From contig JBLXDM010000005.1 of NCBI GenBank assembly GCA_048264125.1, positions 257,509 to 321,508 on the forward strand: a stretch of 64,000 nt of DNA, written 5' to 3'. Shown here one piece after another: positions 1 through 6,800 of the stretch. Position 1 is the first letter of the stretch; every line of letters starts with the position of its first letter. Made by a program: the position numbers and the translations under genes. A model generated the notes under the pieces. That model was given only the letters and a program-made list of their open reading frames with translations, searched no databases and was not told where the DNA came from. This DNA is from M1-B18 sp048264125. GTDB lineage: Bacteria > Bacillota > Clostridia > Peptostreptococcales > Natronincolaceae.

Positions 1-237
1 TTCAACCGTATCATCCTTCATTCTGGAGGTACGTATAAAGGACTCGTATATTAGCGGATACTCTTCCTTCCACTCCTCAGCAGAAAGGATCATGTCCTCT
101 GGAGCCGGTATCTCAGCCCGCTCTTCCTCCTCAGGCACAGGGTCAGGCGCAGGCTCCTCCTTCGGGGCACAGCCGAATAAAGTAACCACGCTCAATATGA
201 GAAATAACATAATTAGGTGTTTTATAGCTTTATTCAT
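1..237 (-). CDS. Lipoprotein N-terminus, possibly NrfA-type cytochrome c nitrite reductase (partial)
   Basis: Only the first 79 codons lie in the window; the gene continues beyond base 1. The ATG at 237 follows an excellent AGGGAGGAAC ribosome binding site. The protein starts with a short basic stretch, a hydrophobic segment and the lipobox LFGC, so a lipid-anchored exported protein is clear. A Pro/Glu-rich linker follows (about residues 28-46), then a segment containing AEEWKEEYPLIYESF. In ammonia-forming cytochrome c nitrite reductases (NrfA) a similar Trp/Tyr-Pro/Tyr-Ser pattern stands before the first haem motif. No CxxCH/K motif falls inside the window, so the NrfA reading is only an inference; another extracytoplasmic lipoprotein is possible. 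Confidence 0.6.
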   Translation of the reverse strand, partial: MNKAIKHLIMLFLILSVVTLFGCAPKEEPAPDPVPEEEERAEIPAPEDMILSAEEWKEEYPLIYESFIRTSRMKDDTVE

Positions 238-300
238 ATGGTTCCTCCCTTCATATAGTCTTTTCTTAGTATTTCAATTTTTAATTAAACTATAAGTTTT

Positions 301-329
301 TTAACAAATACACCTGAATTTAATATAAT
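301..329 (+). promoter_or_regulatory. Sigma-A promoter for the amine oxidase gene
   Basis: A -35 box TTAACA (301-306) and a perfect -10 box TATAAT (324-329) are separated by 17 bases. Transcription would begin near 336, about 48 bases before the ATG at 384. A second TTGACA at 340-345 has no good -10 partner. Confidence 0.6.
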
Positions 330-383
330 TTGAAAACATTTGACATATAGATTAGTAATATTTTTGAAAGGTAGGTTTGTATT

Positions 384-2132
384 ATGCCAATAGTACCAAT
401 TCAGCCATGTAATCCAACAGCAACCGACCGATACGATTTGATGAAATTTGCCCTGGCAATTGAGGATCGACCAGAGGATTTTGATAATATTGTAGAGCTA
501 TTAAGCCCTCCTCCCGATATCACCACTATACTTCCCCCCGGCTCCTGCAAAAACATCCGAGTTGCGGTTATTGGCGGAGGCTTGGCTGGACTCTCTACAG
601 CCTTTGAATTAAGAAAGCTGGGCTTCGATATTACAATCTTTGAGGCGGAGGAAAAAAGGATAGGAGGTAGGATTTATACATACTTCTTTGATAAGCAAAG
701 AGATCTGTATGGAGAGCTGGGGGCCATGAGGTTTAGCGTAAGCCATGAAACAACCTGGCACTATATTAATACCTTTAATCTAAACTCTAGACCCTTTGTT
801 CAGACCAACGAAAATAGCTATAAATATGTACGGGGCATAAGTGTAAAGACAGGCCCTGAAGGAGAGAACATACAAAAATGCATCTATCCTGAATTTGATT
901 TAACCCCTGAAGAAAGGAATACGCCTTGGCCGGAATTGGAGAGTACAGTGTATGAGGAATATCTGAAGTCAATACCTCCGGAAATAAGACGTCAAATACT
1001 AGAGGTTAAAGCAGAATATTCGCCACAAATAAAGGATTCCGACAGACACAGCGTGCAGCAGATGATGTCAAAGCTGGGTCTAAGCGAGGCAGCTATTGAA
1101 ATGATCAGTAGTGTAGATCCCTTTATAGGTGCCGTACTGTTCAAAAGCTATTTTGAGATTTTACAGGAGGTTTATCCCCTAAGCTTTTCCTTTCTGTATG
1201 AATTGGTGGGGGGCACTGTAAAGCTGCCTGAGGCCTTCCTAAGGTCCTTACTCAGCAGCAGACCCAAGGAATACCTTCCCTGCATTTCACCGAATGAGCT
1301 GGGGAAAATCCGTTGGAAGCAGGGCTACCAGGTTACAGGCATGAGTCAATATTCAAGGGATGACACAGTAGCAGTTGAATATAAAAGACTAAAGGATGAC
1401 AAGAGCTCCCACGAGTTTTTTGATTATGTCGTGTGTACCGTCCCCTTCTCTAATTTAAGACTGATCAACCTAAATCCACAGTTTTCTACCGAGAAGATGC
1501 AGGCAATAAAGAGTATGACCTATATCGCAGCCCAAAAGACATTATTACTATTTAACTATAGATTTTGGGAGGCAGGAGGGCCGGGCCAACGGATTATTGG
1601 CGGCAGCTCCACCAGCGATCAGGTTATTAATACAATATGGTATCCCTCTGATCAGGCTGGCTTCTGCCCTCAGGAAAGCAATCAAAAATTAGGAATATTT
1701 GAATCCCCGGCATGCAAATGGGACCCCCTACCAAATACTTCGCCTAATAAGCCGGGAGTGCTGCTGGCCTCCTACAATTGGACACAGGATGCAGTGCGGC
1801 TTGGAAGCTTTATTGAACCGGAAGCCATGGAAATAGTTAAACGACAGGTGGAGGAGGTACATTGCCTACCTAAGGGCAGCCTAGATTATTTGGTGGTGGA
1901 TTGCAAACGCATCCTATGGGATAGAAACCCATGGGCCTTAGGGGCCTTTGCCTTTTATGATCCTATGCAAAAAATCCTTTACTCCAAGGTGGCAACTGAA
2001 CCGGAATATAATGACAGAGTTTTTTTCGCTGGGGAGCATATATCCGTATCCAGAGCTTGGATGCAGGGGTCCCTACAGACCGGAATGCAGGCAGCCAATG
2101 CTGTAGCAATGTCCTGTAGCCGATATATTTAA
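384..2132 (+). CDS. Flavin-dependent amine oxidase / L-amino-acid oxidase family
   Basis: A 582-residue FAD-dependent oxidoreductase of the monoamine oxidase/L-amino-acid oxidase superfamily. The Rossmann dinucleotide site VIGGGLAGLSTAFEL lies near residues 62-76 and is followed by an acidic strand end (FEAEE) and the GG motif IGGRIYT. The C-terminus has the second FAD-contact motif FFAGEH (about 547-552) and the helix ending GMQAANAVA, so the fold is complete. About 55 residues precede the Rossmann strand, and no signal or twin-arginine peptide is seen, so a cytoplasmic enzyme is expected. Such enzymes usually oxidise amines or amino acids with O2 and release H2O2 and ammonia, which is unusual in a strict anaerobe. 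The substrate cannot be told from sequence. The ATG at 384 has an AAAGGTAGG-like site upstream. The next gene (2221) may be co-transcribed. Confidence 0.85.
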   Translation: MPIVPIQPCNPTATDRYDLMKFALAIEDRPEDFDNIVELLSPPPDITTILPPGSCKNIRVAVIGGGLAGLSTAFELRKLGFDITIFEAEEKRIGGRIYTYFFDKQRDLYGELGAMRFSVSHETTWHYINTFNLNSRPFVQTNENSYKYVRGISVKTGPEGENIQKCIYPEFDLTPEERNTPWPELESTVYEEYLKSIPPEIRRQILEVKAEYSPQIKDSDRHSVQQMMSKLGLSEAAIEMISSVDPFIGAVLFKSYFEILQEVYPLSFSFLYELVGGTVKLPEAFLRSLLSSRPKEYLPCISPNELGKIRWKQGYQVTGMSQYSRDDTVAVEYKRLKDDKSSHEFFDYVVCTVPFSNLRLINLNPQFSTEKMQAIKSMTYIAAQKTLLLFNYRFWEAGGPGQRIIGGSSTSDQVINTIWYPSDQAGFCPQESNQKLGIFESPACKWDPLPNTSPNKPGVLLASYNWTQDAVRLGSFIEPEAMEIVKRQVEEVHCLPKGSLDYLVVDCKRILWDRNPWALGAFAFYDPMQKILYSKVATEPEYNDRVFFAGEHISVSRAWMQGSLQTGMQAANAVAMSCSRYI

Positions 2133-2148
2133 TTTTTAAAATCTCAAT

Positions 2149-2172
2149 GTCACGAACCGCTTGGTTCGTGAC
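2149..2172. repeat. Perfect 10-bp hairpin between amine oxidase and small ORF
   Basis: GTCACGAACC (2149-2158) and GGTTCGTGAC (2163-2172) form a perfect stem with a four-base loop. No T-run follows, so it is not a standard terminator. It may be a processing or stabilising hairpin inside the operon, or a protein-binding site. Confidence 0.55.
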
Positions 2173-2220
2173 ATATTATATATAGATACCATAAATCTTT
2201 TTTTAAAAAGGGGAAGCTAT

Positions 2221-2493
2221 ATGGCAACATTTGAGAAGGAGCTGCTGGCGATACTGGCAACGGATGTTTTTAAAAGCATATTAGGCAATCAGCTATTGCC
2301 TCTGGCTAAAATTAATGCTGCCATAACCCTATTGGTTAAGGTAGGGATTCCCTTTGATCTTTTATATTCGACGGGAACCAGGAGAATTTCTCCCGGCTTT
2401 GAGCTGGTGATCTATATTAGTCCGACTACTACACTCAAATTTAATATATCCGTCGGAGGAGGAGAAACTTTATTTGATTCACCTACCCTCTAA
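2221..2493 (+). CDS. Small uncharacterised protein downstream of the amine oxidase
   Basis: A 90-residue protein that I do not recognise. The ATG at 2221 follows an AAAAAGGGG ribosome binding site and is preferred over an in-frame start at 2161 that lies inside the hairpin. The N-terminal half is mostly hydrophobic/helical (LLAILATDVFKSILG, then INAAITLLVKVGIPFDLLY). The C-terminal half is predicted beta-rich with a glycine turn (SVGGGE). No signal peptide or cysteine is present. The position 88 bases after the amine oxidase on the same strand, followed by a terminator, suggests a two-gene transcript. A role beside the oxidase is only an inference. Confidence 0.6.
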   Translation: MATFEKELLAILATDVFKSILGNQLLPLAKINAAITLLVKVGIPFDLLYSTGTRRISPGFELVIYISPTTTLKFNISVGGGETLFDSPTL

Positions 2494-2500
2494 CGCAAAC

Positions 2501-2531
2501 AAAAACACTAGCCAAATAAGCTAGTGTTTTT
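2501..2531. terminator. Bidirectional terminator between small ORF and rnpB
   Basis: AAAAACACTAGC (2501-2512) pairs with GCTAGTGTTTTT (2520-2531), a 12-bp stem with a seven-base loop and A/T runs on both sides. It can end the plus-strand operon and the minus-strand RNase P RNA. Confidence 0.8.
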
Positions 2532-2544
2532 CATAATTATATGC

Positions 2545-2900
2545 GAGTAGATCTATAAGCCGAGTTCTGTCTTGGACAATCATCTATCTAGACCGGCTGT
2601 TGCCAGACGGTTCAAGCGACCTACCACGGGACACGGCGAGCAACCGCTTTTTAGTCCCTACTTGGTCTTGCTCCAGATGGGGTTTACATAGCCAGCTAGT
2701 CGCCTAACTGCTGGTGAGCTCTTACCTCACCTTTCCACCCTTACCCCTTAACTAACAAAAGCTAGCTAAGTGGCGGTATCTCTCTGTTGCACTTTCCTTG
2801 GAGTCACCTCCACTGGGCATTACCCAGCACCCTGCTCTATGGAGCTCGGACTTTCCTCGTCCACAGCAATGCTGCGTCCGCGATCATCTAACCTACTCAC
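2545..2900 (-). ncRNA. rnpB: RNase P RNA, bacterial class A
   Basis: The catalytic RNA of ribonuclease P, which trims the 5' ends of tRNAs. On the minus strand the universal signature GAGGAAAGTCCGAGCTCC is at about 2858-2841, followed by ATAGAGCAGGGTGCTGGGTAA. The 3' end carries the matching ACAGAACTCGGCTTATAG near 2570-2553. The outermost bases GAGTAG and CTACTC can form helix P1, which sets the ends at about 2898 and 2545. The P3/P8-type segments point to the ancestral class A rather than the Bacillus class B. A promoter lies at 2929-2957 and a terminator at 2501-2531. Exact ends are uncertain by a few bases. Confidence 0.95.
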
Positions 2901-2928
2901 ATGCTATTAACTTGTCATCAGGTATACA

Positions 2929-2957
2929 ATCTTACCATATATATATGACTTTGTCAA
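2929..2957 (-). promoter_or_regulatory. Sigma-A promoter for rnpB
   Basis: On the minus strand TTGACA (2957-2952) is followed after 17 bases by TAAGAT (2934-2929). The predicted start is near 2922, just before the 5' end of RNase P RNA. Confidence 0.7.
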
Positions 2958-2973
2958 AATGCAATATATGGTA

Positions 2974-3372
2974 TTATTTCATATCCATTGCCTTATTGGC
3001 CAAAGCATCGGCCTTTTTATTCAGTTCTCTGCGTATATGCTGGATTTCAAAGCGTTGAAATTTTTTAATCAAGGGCATTATCATATTATACATAGGTATT
3101 ATTCCTTCATTCTTTACCTTGTATTCTCCCTTAATCTGCTTTACCACCAGCTCACTATCCAGTAGACAGGATATCTCCGTTATGCCCATATCCAGGGCCG
3201 CCTCCAGACCTCTGCTGAGGGCCTTGTATTCCGCTATATTATTGGTCTGAGCTCCGATAAATTGACTGAGCTCCCTCAAGATATTACCATTTTCGTCTTC
3301 AATATGTACGCCTATACCAGCCTCTCCCGGGTTACCCCTTGAGCCACCGTCACTATACATTACAGCCTTCAT
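2974..3372 (-). CDS. Ribonuclease HI-family protein
   Basis: A 132-residue RNase H-fold protein. The four acidic active-site residues of RNase HI are all in place: D8 (in MYSDGGSRGNPGEAG), E48 (NNIAEYKAL), D72 (LLDSELVVKQI) and D122 (NKKADALANKA). The family degrades RNA in RNA-DNA hybrids; close relatives in Firmicutes are annotated as reverse-transcriptase-like/RNase HI. It lacks the N-terminal hybrid-binding domain of Bacillus RnhC-type proteins. The gene stands alone between rnpB and nif3, about 100 bases after the nif3 stop, on the same strand. Whether it is the main RNase H of the cell cannot be judged from this window. Confidence 0.9.
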   Translation of the reverse strand: MKAVMYSDGGSRGNPGEAGIGVHIEDENGNILRELSQFIGAQTNNIAEYKALSRGLEAALDMGITEISCLLDSELVVKQIKGEYKVKNEGIIPMYNMIMPLIKKFQRFEIQHIRRELNKKADALANKAMDMK

Positions 3373-3474
3373 AAAAACACCAGCCTATCCTCACCTAAAT
3401 TTACTTGTCCTTTAGTTATTTATACAACAAATTATTTTAACATTTTTAAAAAATAAAATCAACATCTAACCCGG

Positions 3475-4593
3475 TTATATTATCTTAAAAGGATTGACAT
3501 TAATTTTAGATTCTATAACCTCGATTGATAAAGCCTCCTCACTAATCCTGGCTTTGAGATAATTTGCCATAAGCTCAATAAAAATATTTTCCGATTCAAA
3601 ATGTCCTGCATCTATTATGCAAAGTCCCAGCTCCAGGGCCATTTGCGCCTCGTGATATTTTACATCTCCCGTTATTAGACAATCACATTTATCTCTGGCG
3701 GCGGCCTGAATATATTCTGCCCCACTGCCATTTACCACACATACCCTTTTAATCATGCTTTCAAGCTCTCCTACCGTCCTTAGCTTCTCCAGCTTCAGCT
3801 CCGCCTTGACAACCTCTACAAGCTCTGAAAGCCTCATGGGCGTTTCCATATGACCGACTCTGCCGATACCTACACTGGTACCCTCCAGAATCAGAGGATA
3901 GATATCATATGCCACCTCCTCATAGGGGTGAGCCTCAAGCATTTTATCGATTGTTGCCTTAAGCTTTTTTTCAGCCACGATGGTTTCCAGACGTACCTCT
4001 TGAACCTTTTCAAGTCTACCCTTTTCACCAATAAAGGGCTTTGTCCCATCTAAGGGCATAAAGGCACCGATGCCGTTGGTTCTAAAGCTGCAGCTACTAT
4101 AGTTACCGATATGCCCAGCCCCTTCGGAAGCAAGGGCCTCAGCTACCTCCTCCTGATGCTCCTCAGGAATAAAAACCACCAGCTTGTACAGCTTTTCTGT
4201 AGCGGTTACGTCAAGTATCCTAGTCTCCTTTACCCCCAGCTTGTGGGCTATATAATCATTTAATCCCCCCGGAGCTATATCAATATTTGTGTGTCCACAA
4301 TAAATTGAGATATTATGCTTAATTGCTTTATGTATAATTCTTCCTTGTGGGTTATCCTTCAAGAGGCTTTTTATGGGCTTAAAAATTATTGGGTGATGGG
4401 AGACTATGAAATCGGCCCTGCTGCTTATGGCCTCCTCAATAATCGCCTCGGTTATGTCAAGACAAACTAAAATCCGTGAGACTACATCCTCCCTGTCTCC
4501 TACCTGCAGCCCAACATTGTCCCAGGACATGGCATATTCCTTCGGAGCCAGCTCCTCCAGCAGCCTCAGTACATTTTTTATCTTTCTAGACAT
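3475..4593 (-). CDS. Nif3-like dinuclear metal-centre protein (GTP cyclohydrolase I type 2 family)
   Basis: A 372-residue Nif3/DUF34 protein, the long form in which a PII/CutA-like domain (about residues 125-230) is inserted between two halves that bind a pair of metal ions. Visible metal ligands include the HH of FIVSHHPIIFKP, the His of CGHTNIDIA and the C-terminal DAGHFESENI. The biochemical role is not settled. The ATG at 4593 has GAGGAGGTG at the right distance, so it is preferred over the in-frame start at 4632. With this start the gene overlaps the 3' end of trmK by 16 bases, the usual trmK-nif3 coupling in Firmicutes. Confidence 0.9.
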   Translation of the reverse strand: MSRKIKNVLRLLEELAPKEYAMSWDNVGLQVGDREDVVSRILVCLDITEAIIEEAISSRADFIVSHHPIIFKPIKSLLKDNPQGRIIHKAIKHNISIYCGHTNIDIAPGGLNDYIAHKLGVKETRILDVTATEKLYKLVVFIPEEHQEEVAEALASEGAGHIGNYSSCSFRTNGIGAFMPLDGTKPFIGEKGRLEKVQEVRLETIVAEKKLKATIDKMLEAHPYEEVAYDIYPLILEGTSVGIGRVGHMETPMRLSELVEVVKAELKLEKLRTVGELESMIKRVCVVNGSGAEYIQAAARDKCDCLITGDVKYHEAQMALELGLCIIDAGHFESENIFIELMANYLKARISEEALSIEVIESKINVNPFKII

Positions 4594-5279
4594 ATCAACA
4601 CCTCCTCTAATGCTTCCAGTCGTTGCTTGCAATGCTTCAGCTTTTCTACGACATGCTCTGCCTCTATATCCTTTATATCACCAATTATACTCTGATATAT
4701 ATTGACCTTCCCTTCAACAAACTCTATGGCCAAATTCTTGGGATTTTCCTCTATGTAAAAGCCTATTTCGTATTGTATTTCCTTTAAAACCTCCTGCTGT
4801 CCCTTCTCAACACAAAGTATTTCATATATCCTATGGTCTTCCTTTACCAGTAAATCCTTAACTATTTTAAAGCCATTGTCCACCAGGTACCTTCTAAGCT
4901 CCTCCTGAGCCTGCATTGGCTGCAGTATTAAACCTCTTGTTGTAGCTATTACCTCCGGAGCCTCCTGCAGCAGTTGACTTATCAGCATTCCACCCATGCC
5001 CGCTATTATTACGGTTTCTACCTCACCGGGCTTTAGTATGGACAAACCACTACCTAATCTAGTCTCGATTCTCTGTCCTAAACCTATATCTGCAATATTT
5101 TTCCTTGCACTTTCTAAAGGCTTCTTATTTATATCCCCTGCTATAACATAAGGGCTTATGTTGTTTTGAATCAAATATATGGCGATATAGCCATGATCTG
5201 TGCCTATATCCGCCACTCTATTATTTATCTCTACTAAATTAGCTATTTTTTCTAGCCTTGGGGTAAGTTTTATCTGCAT
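4578..5279 (-). CDS. trmK: tRNA (adenine(22)-N1)-methyltransferase TrmK
   Basis: A 233-residue SAM-dependent methyltransferase that modifies A22 of tRNAs in Gram-positive bacteria. The Rossmann motif VADIGTDHGYIAIYL lies near the N-terminus and the family signature IIAGMGGMLISQLL in the middle, followed by LILQPMQAQEELRRYL. The C-terminal part is a helical coiled-coil-like tail, as usual in TrmK. The start chosen is the ATG at 5279, which follows a GGAGTC site; an upstream ATG at 5315 has no comparable site. The gene is translationally coupled to nif3 downstream and lies near rpoD, as in many Clostridia. Confidence 0.92.
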   Translation of the reverse strand: MQIKLTPRLEKIANLVEINNRVADIGTDHGYIAIYLIQNNISPYVIAGDINKKPLESARKNIADIGLGQRIETRLGSGLSILKPGEVETVIIAGMGGMLISQLLQEAPEVIATTRGLILQPMQAQEELRRYLVDNGFKIVKDLLVKEDHRIYEILCVEKGQQEVLKEIQYEIGFYIEENPKNLAIEFVEGKVNIYQSIIGDIKDIEAEHVVEKLKHCKQRLEALEEVLICLER

Positions 5280-5372
5280 ATAAATGACTCCTTTACTTAA
5301 AAATATTAATAACAATGATTATTATACCATCTAATCTCAATTGCTTACTATAAAGGATAAGGAGAGATGCTC

Positions 5373-5573
5373 ATGCCTCATACTAAAAAAAAGAAAAAGA
5401 TAGTTGTGTCTCCTGAAAATATGACCCACTTTAAATGGGGAGGCCGAACTCAGGAGTGGGAGGAGGAGGCCGATCAGATAATGAATACCCTACAGGACCA
5501 GCTTGATAACACCGAGACACCTGAAGAGAAGAAAAAGAAAATTGAATATGGGAAGCAAAAACAATATTGGTAA
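5373..5573 (+). CDS. Small lysine-rich charged protein
   Basis: A 66-residue protein that I do not recognise. It begins with a run of lysines (MPHTKKKKKI), has a central FKWGGRTQEWEEEADQI segment and ends with a charged helix (TPEEKKKKIEYGKQKQYW). No membrane segment or cysteine is present. AAGGAGAG sits directly before the ATG at 5367 and seven bases before the ATG at 5373, so the second is the better start. The gene runs opposite to trmK and rpoD and ends at a shared terminator. A nucleic-acid or ribosome contact would fit the basic end, but that is a guess. Confidence 0.65.
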   Translation: MPHTKKKKKIVVSPENMTHFKWGGRTQEWEEEADQIMNTLQDQLDNTETPEEKKKKIEYGKQKQYW

Positions 5574-5584
5574 GGAATGATATA

Positions 5585-5617
5585 AAAAATAGATTCGCCC
5601 TCAGCGAATCTATTTTT
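5585..5617. terminator. Bidirectional terminator between small ORF and rpoD
   Basis: AAAAATAGATTCGC (5585-5598) pairs with GCGAATCTATTTTT (5604-5617) over a five-base loop, with T-runs on both strands. It serves the convergent small ORF and rpoD. Confidence 0.85.
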
Positions 5618-5627
5618 TTTATATATA

Positions 5628-6782
5628 TTATTCTAGATAATCCTTCAGCTTCTTACTGCGGCTAGGATGTCTTAGCTTTCTTAAAGCCTTTGCCTCAATT
5701 TGACGAATTCGCTCTCTTGTAACATCAAATTTCTTTCCAACCTCTTCCAAGGTACGGGCTCTGCCATCATCCAAACCAAATCTTAGTCTTAGGACCTTTT
5801 GCTCCCTTGGTGTCAGAGTATCCAGCACCTCTATAAGCTGTTCCTTTAAAAGCGAGAAGGCTGCAGCCTCGGCTGGGGCCGGAGCATCATCATCCGGTAT
5901 AAAGTCTCCTAGATGACTATCCTCTTCTTCACCTATAGGTGTCTCCAGAGAAACTGGTTCCTGTGCAATCTTCAGAATTTCTCTGACCTTTTCCTCCGAC
6001 AAATCCATTTCCCTAGCAATTTCGTCGGGCTTAGGCTCTCTGCCCAGCTCCTGAAGCAGCTGTCTAGAAACTCTAATCAGCTTGTTTATTGTCTCTACCA
6101 TGTGAACAGGAATACGGATAGTCCTTGCCTGGTCTGCTATAGCACGGGTAATTGCCTGTCTTATCCACCATGTGGCATAGGTGCTAAATTTAAAGCCCTT
6201 ACGGAAGTCGAACTTCTCAACCGCTTTAATTAGTCCAAGATTTCCCTCCTGAATCAAATCTAAGAACAGCATTCCTCTTCCTACATATCTTTTAGCTATG
6301 CTGACAACTAATCTGAGATTTGCCTCTACCAAACGTTTTTTTGCTTCTTCATTTCCCTGCTCCATCTTTTTTGCCAGCTCTATTTCTTCATCTGCCGACA
6401 GCAATGGCACCTTTCCAATTTCCTTTAAGTACATCCTTACGGGGTCATCGATATTTATACCCTTAAGCAGTGCGACGTCATCCTCTACACTCTCTTCTAA
6501 TATGAGCTCTGGCTCAAGCGCAACATCATCTAAATCAACATCAACATCAACGTCGACATCCACATCAGCGTCGACATCGTCAATATCCGTGTCGATTTTA
6601 CCCCCCACCACATCTATACCCATAGTTGCAAAATGATCATATAATTCATCAATCTGATCCTTGTCTAGACTGATATCCTCTAGAGCATCCATAATCTCTG
6701 TATAGGTAACTATACCTCTTTTCTTACCCTTTTCAATCAATTTCTTAACGGTTTCCTTCTTTACGTCATGTAAATCACTCAA
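5628..6782 (-). CDS. rpoD: RNA polymerase primary sigma factor SigA/RpoD
   Basis: The 384-residue vegetative sigma factor. Region 1.1 covers about residues 7-57, region 1.2 begins DDPVRMYLKEIGKVPLL, region 2 carries the -10-recognition stretch KFSTYATWWIRQAITRAIA, and region 4.2 carries the -35 helix-turn-helix LEEVGKKFDVTRERIRQIE. Between regions 1.1 and 1.2 lies an unusual alternating Asp/Val block (about residues 64-87, including DVDADVDVDVDVDVDLDD) in place of the usual mixed acidic linker. The gene follows dnaG by 18 bases, forming the classic macromolecular synthesis pair. The ATG at 6782 overlaps the end of a GGAGGGGACACC ribosome binding site. Confidence 0.97.
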   Translation of the reverse strand: MSDLHDVKKETVKKLIEKGKKRGIVTYTEIMDALEDISLDKDQIDELYDHFATMGIDVVGGKIDTDIDDVDADVDVDVDVDVDLDDVALEPELILEESVEDDVALLKGINIDDPVRMYLKEIGKVPLLSADEEIELAKKMEQGNEEAKKRLVEANLRLVVSIAKRYVGRGMLFLDLIQEGNLGLIKAVEKFDFRKGFKFSTYATWWIRQAITRAIADQARTIRIPVHMVETINKLIRVSRQLLQELGREPKPDEIAREMDLSEEKVREILKIAQEPVSLETPIGEEEDSHLGDFIPDDDAPAPAEAAAFSLLKEQLIEVLDTLTPREQKVLRLRFGLDDGRARTLEEVGKKFDVTRERIRQIEAKALRKLRHPSRSKKLKDYLE

Positions 6783-6800
6783 TGGTGTCCCCTCCTTTCC

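Noticed and set aside
340..345. TTGACA as the -35 box of the amine oxidase gene
   Set aside because: No -10 box is found at a 16-18 base distance; the pair at 301-329 is better.
2798..3165. Two plus-strand frames across rnpB and the RNase H gene
   Set aside because: They lie opposite to the RNase P RNA and the RNase H gene and lack ribosome binding sites.
6535..6590. Short tandem repeats that could be a CRISPR-like array
   Set aside because: The six-base units lie inside the rpoD reading frame and have no spacers. No CRISPR array is present in the window.
6298..6636. Open frame opposite to the sigma factor acidic block, rich in Ser/Thr
   Set aside because: It is the complement of the Asp/Val repeat and has no ribosome binding site.
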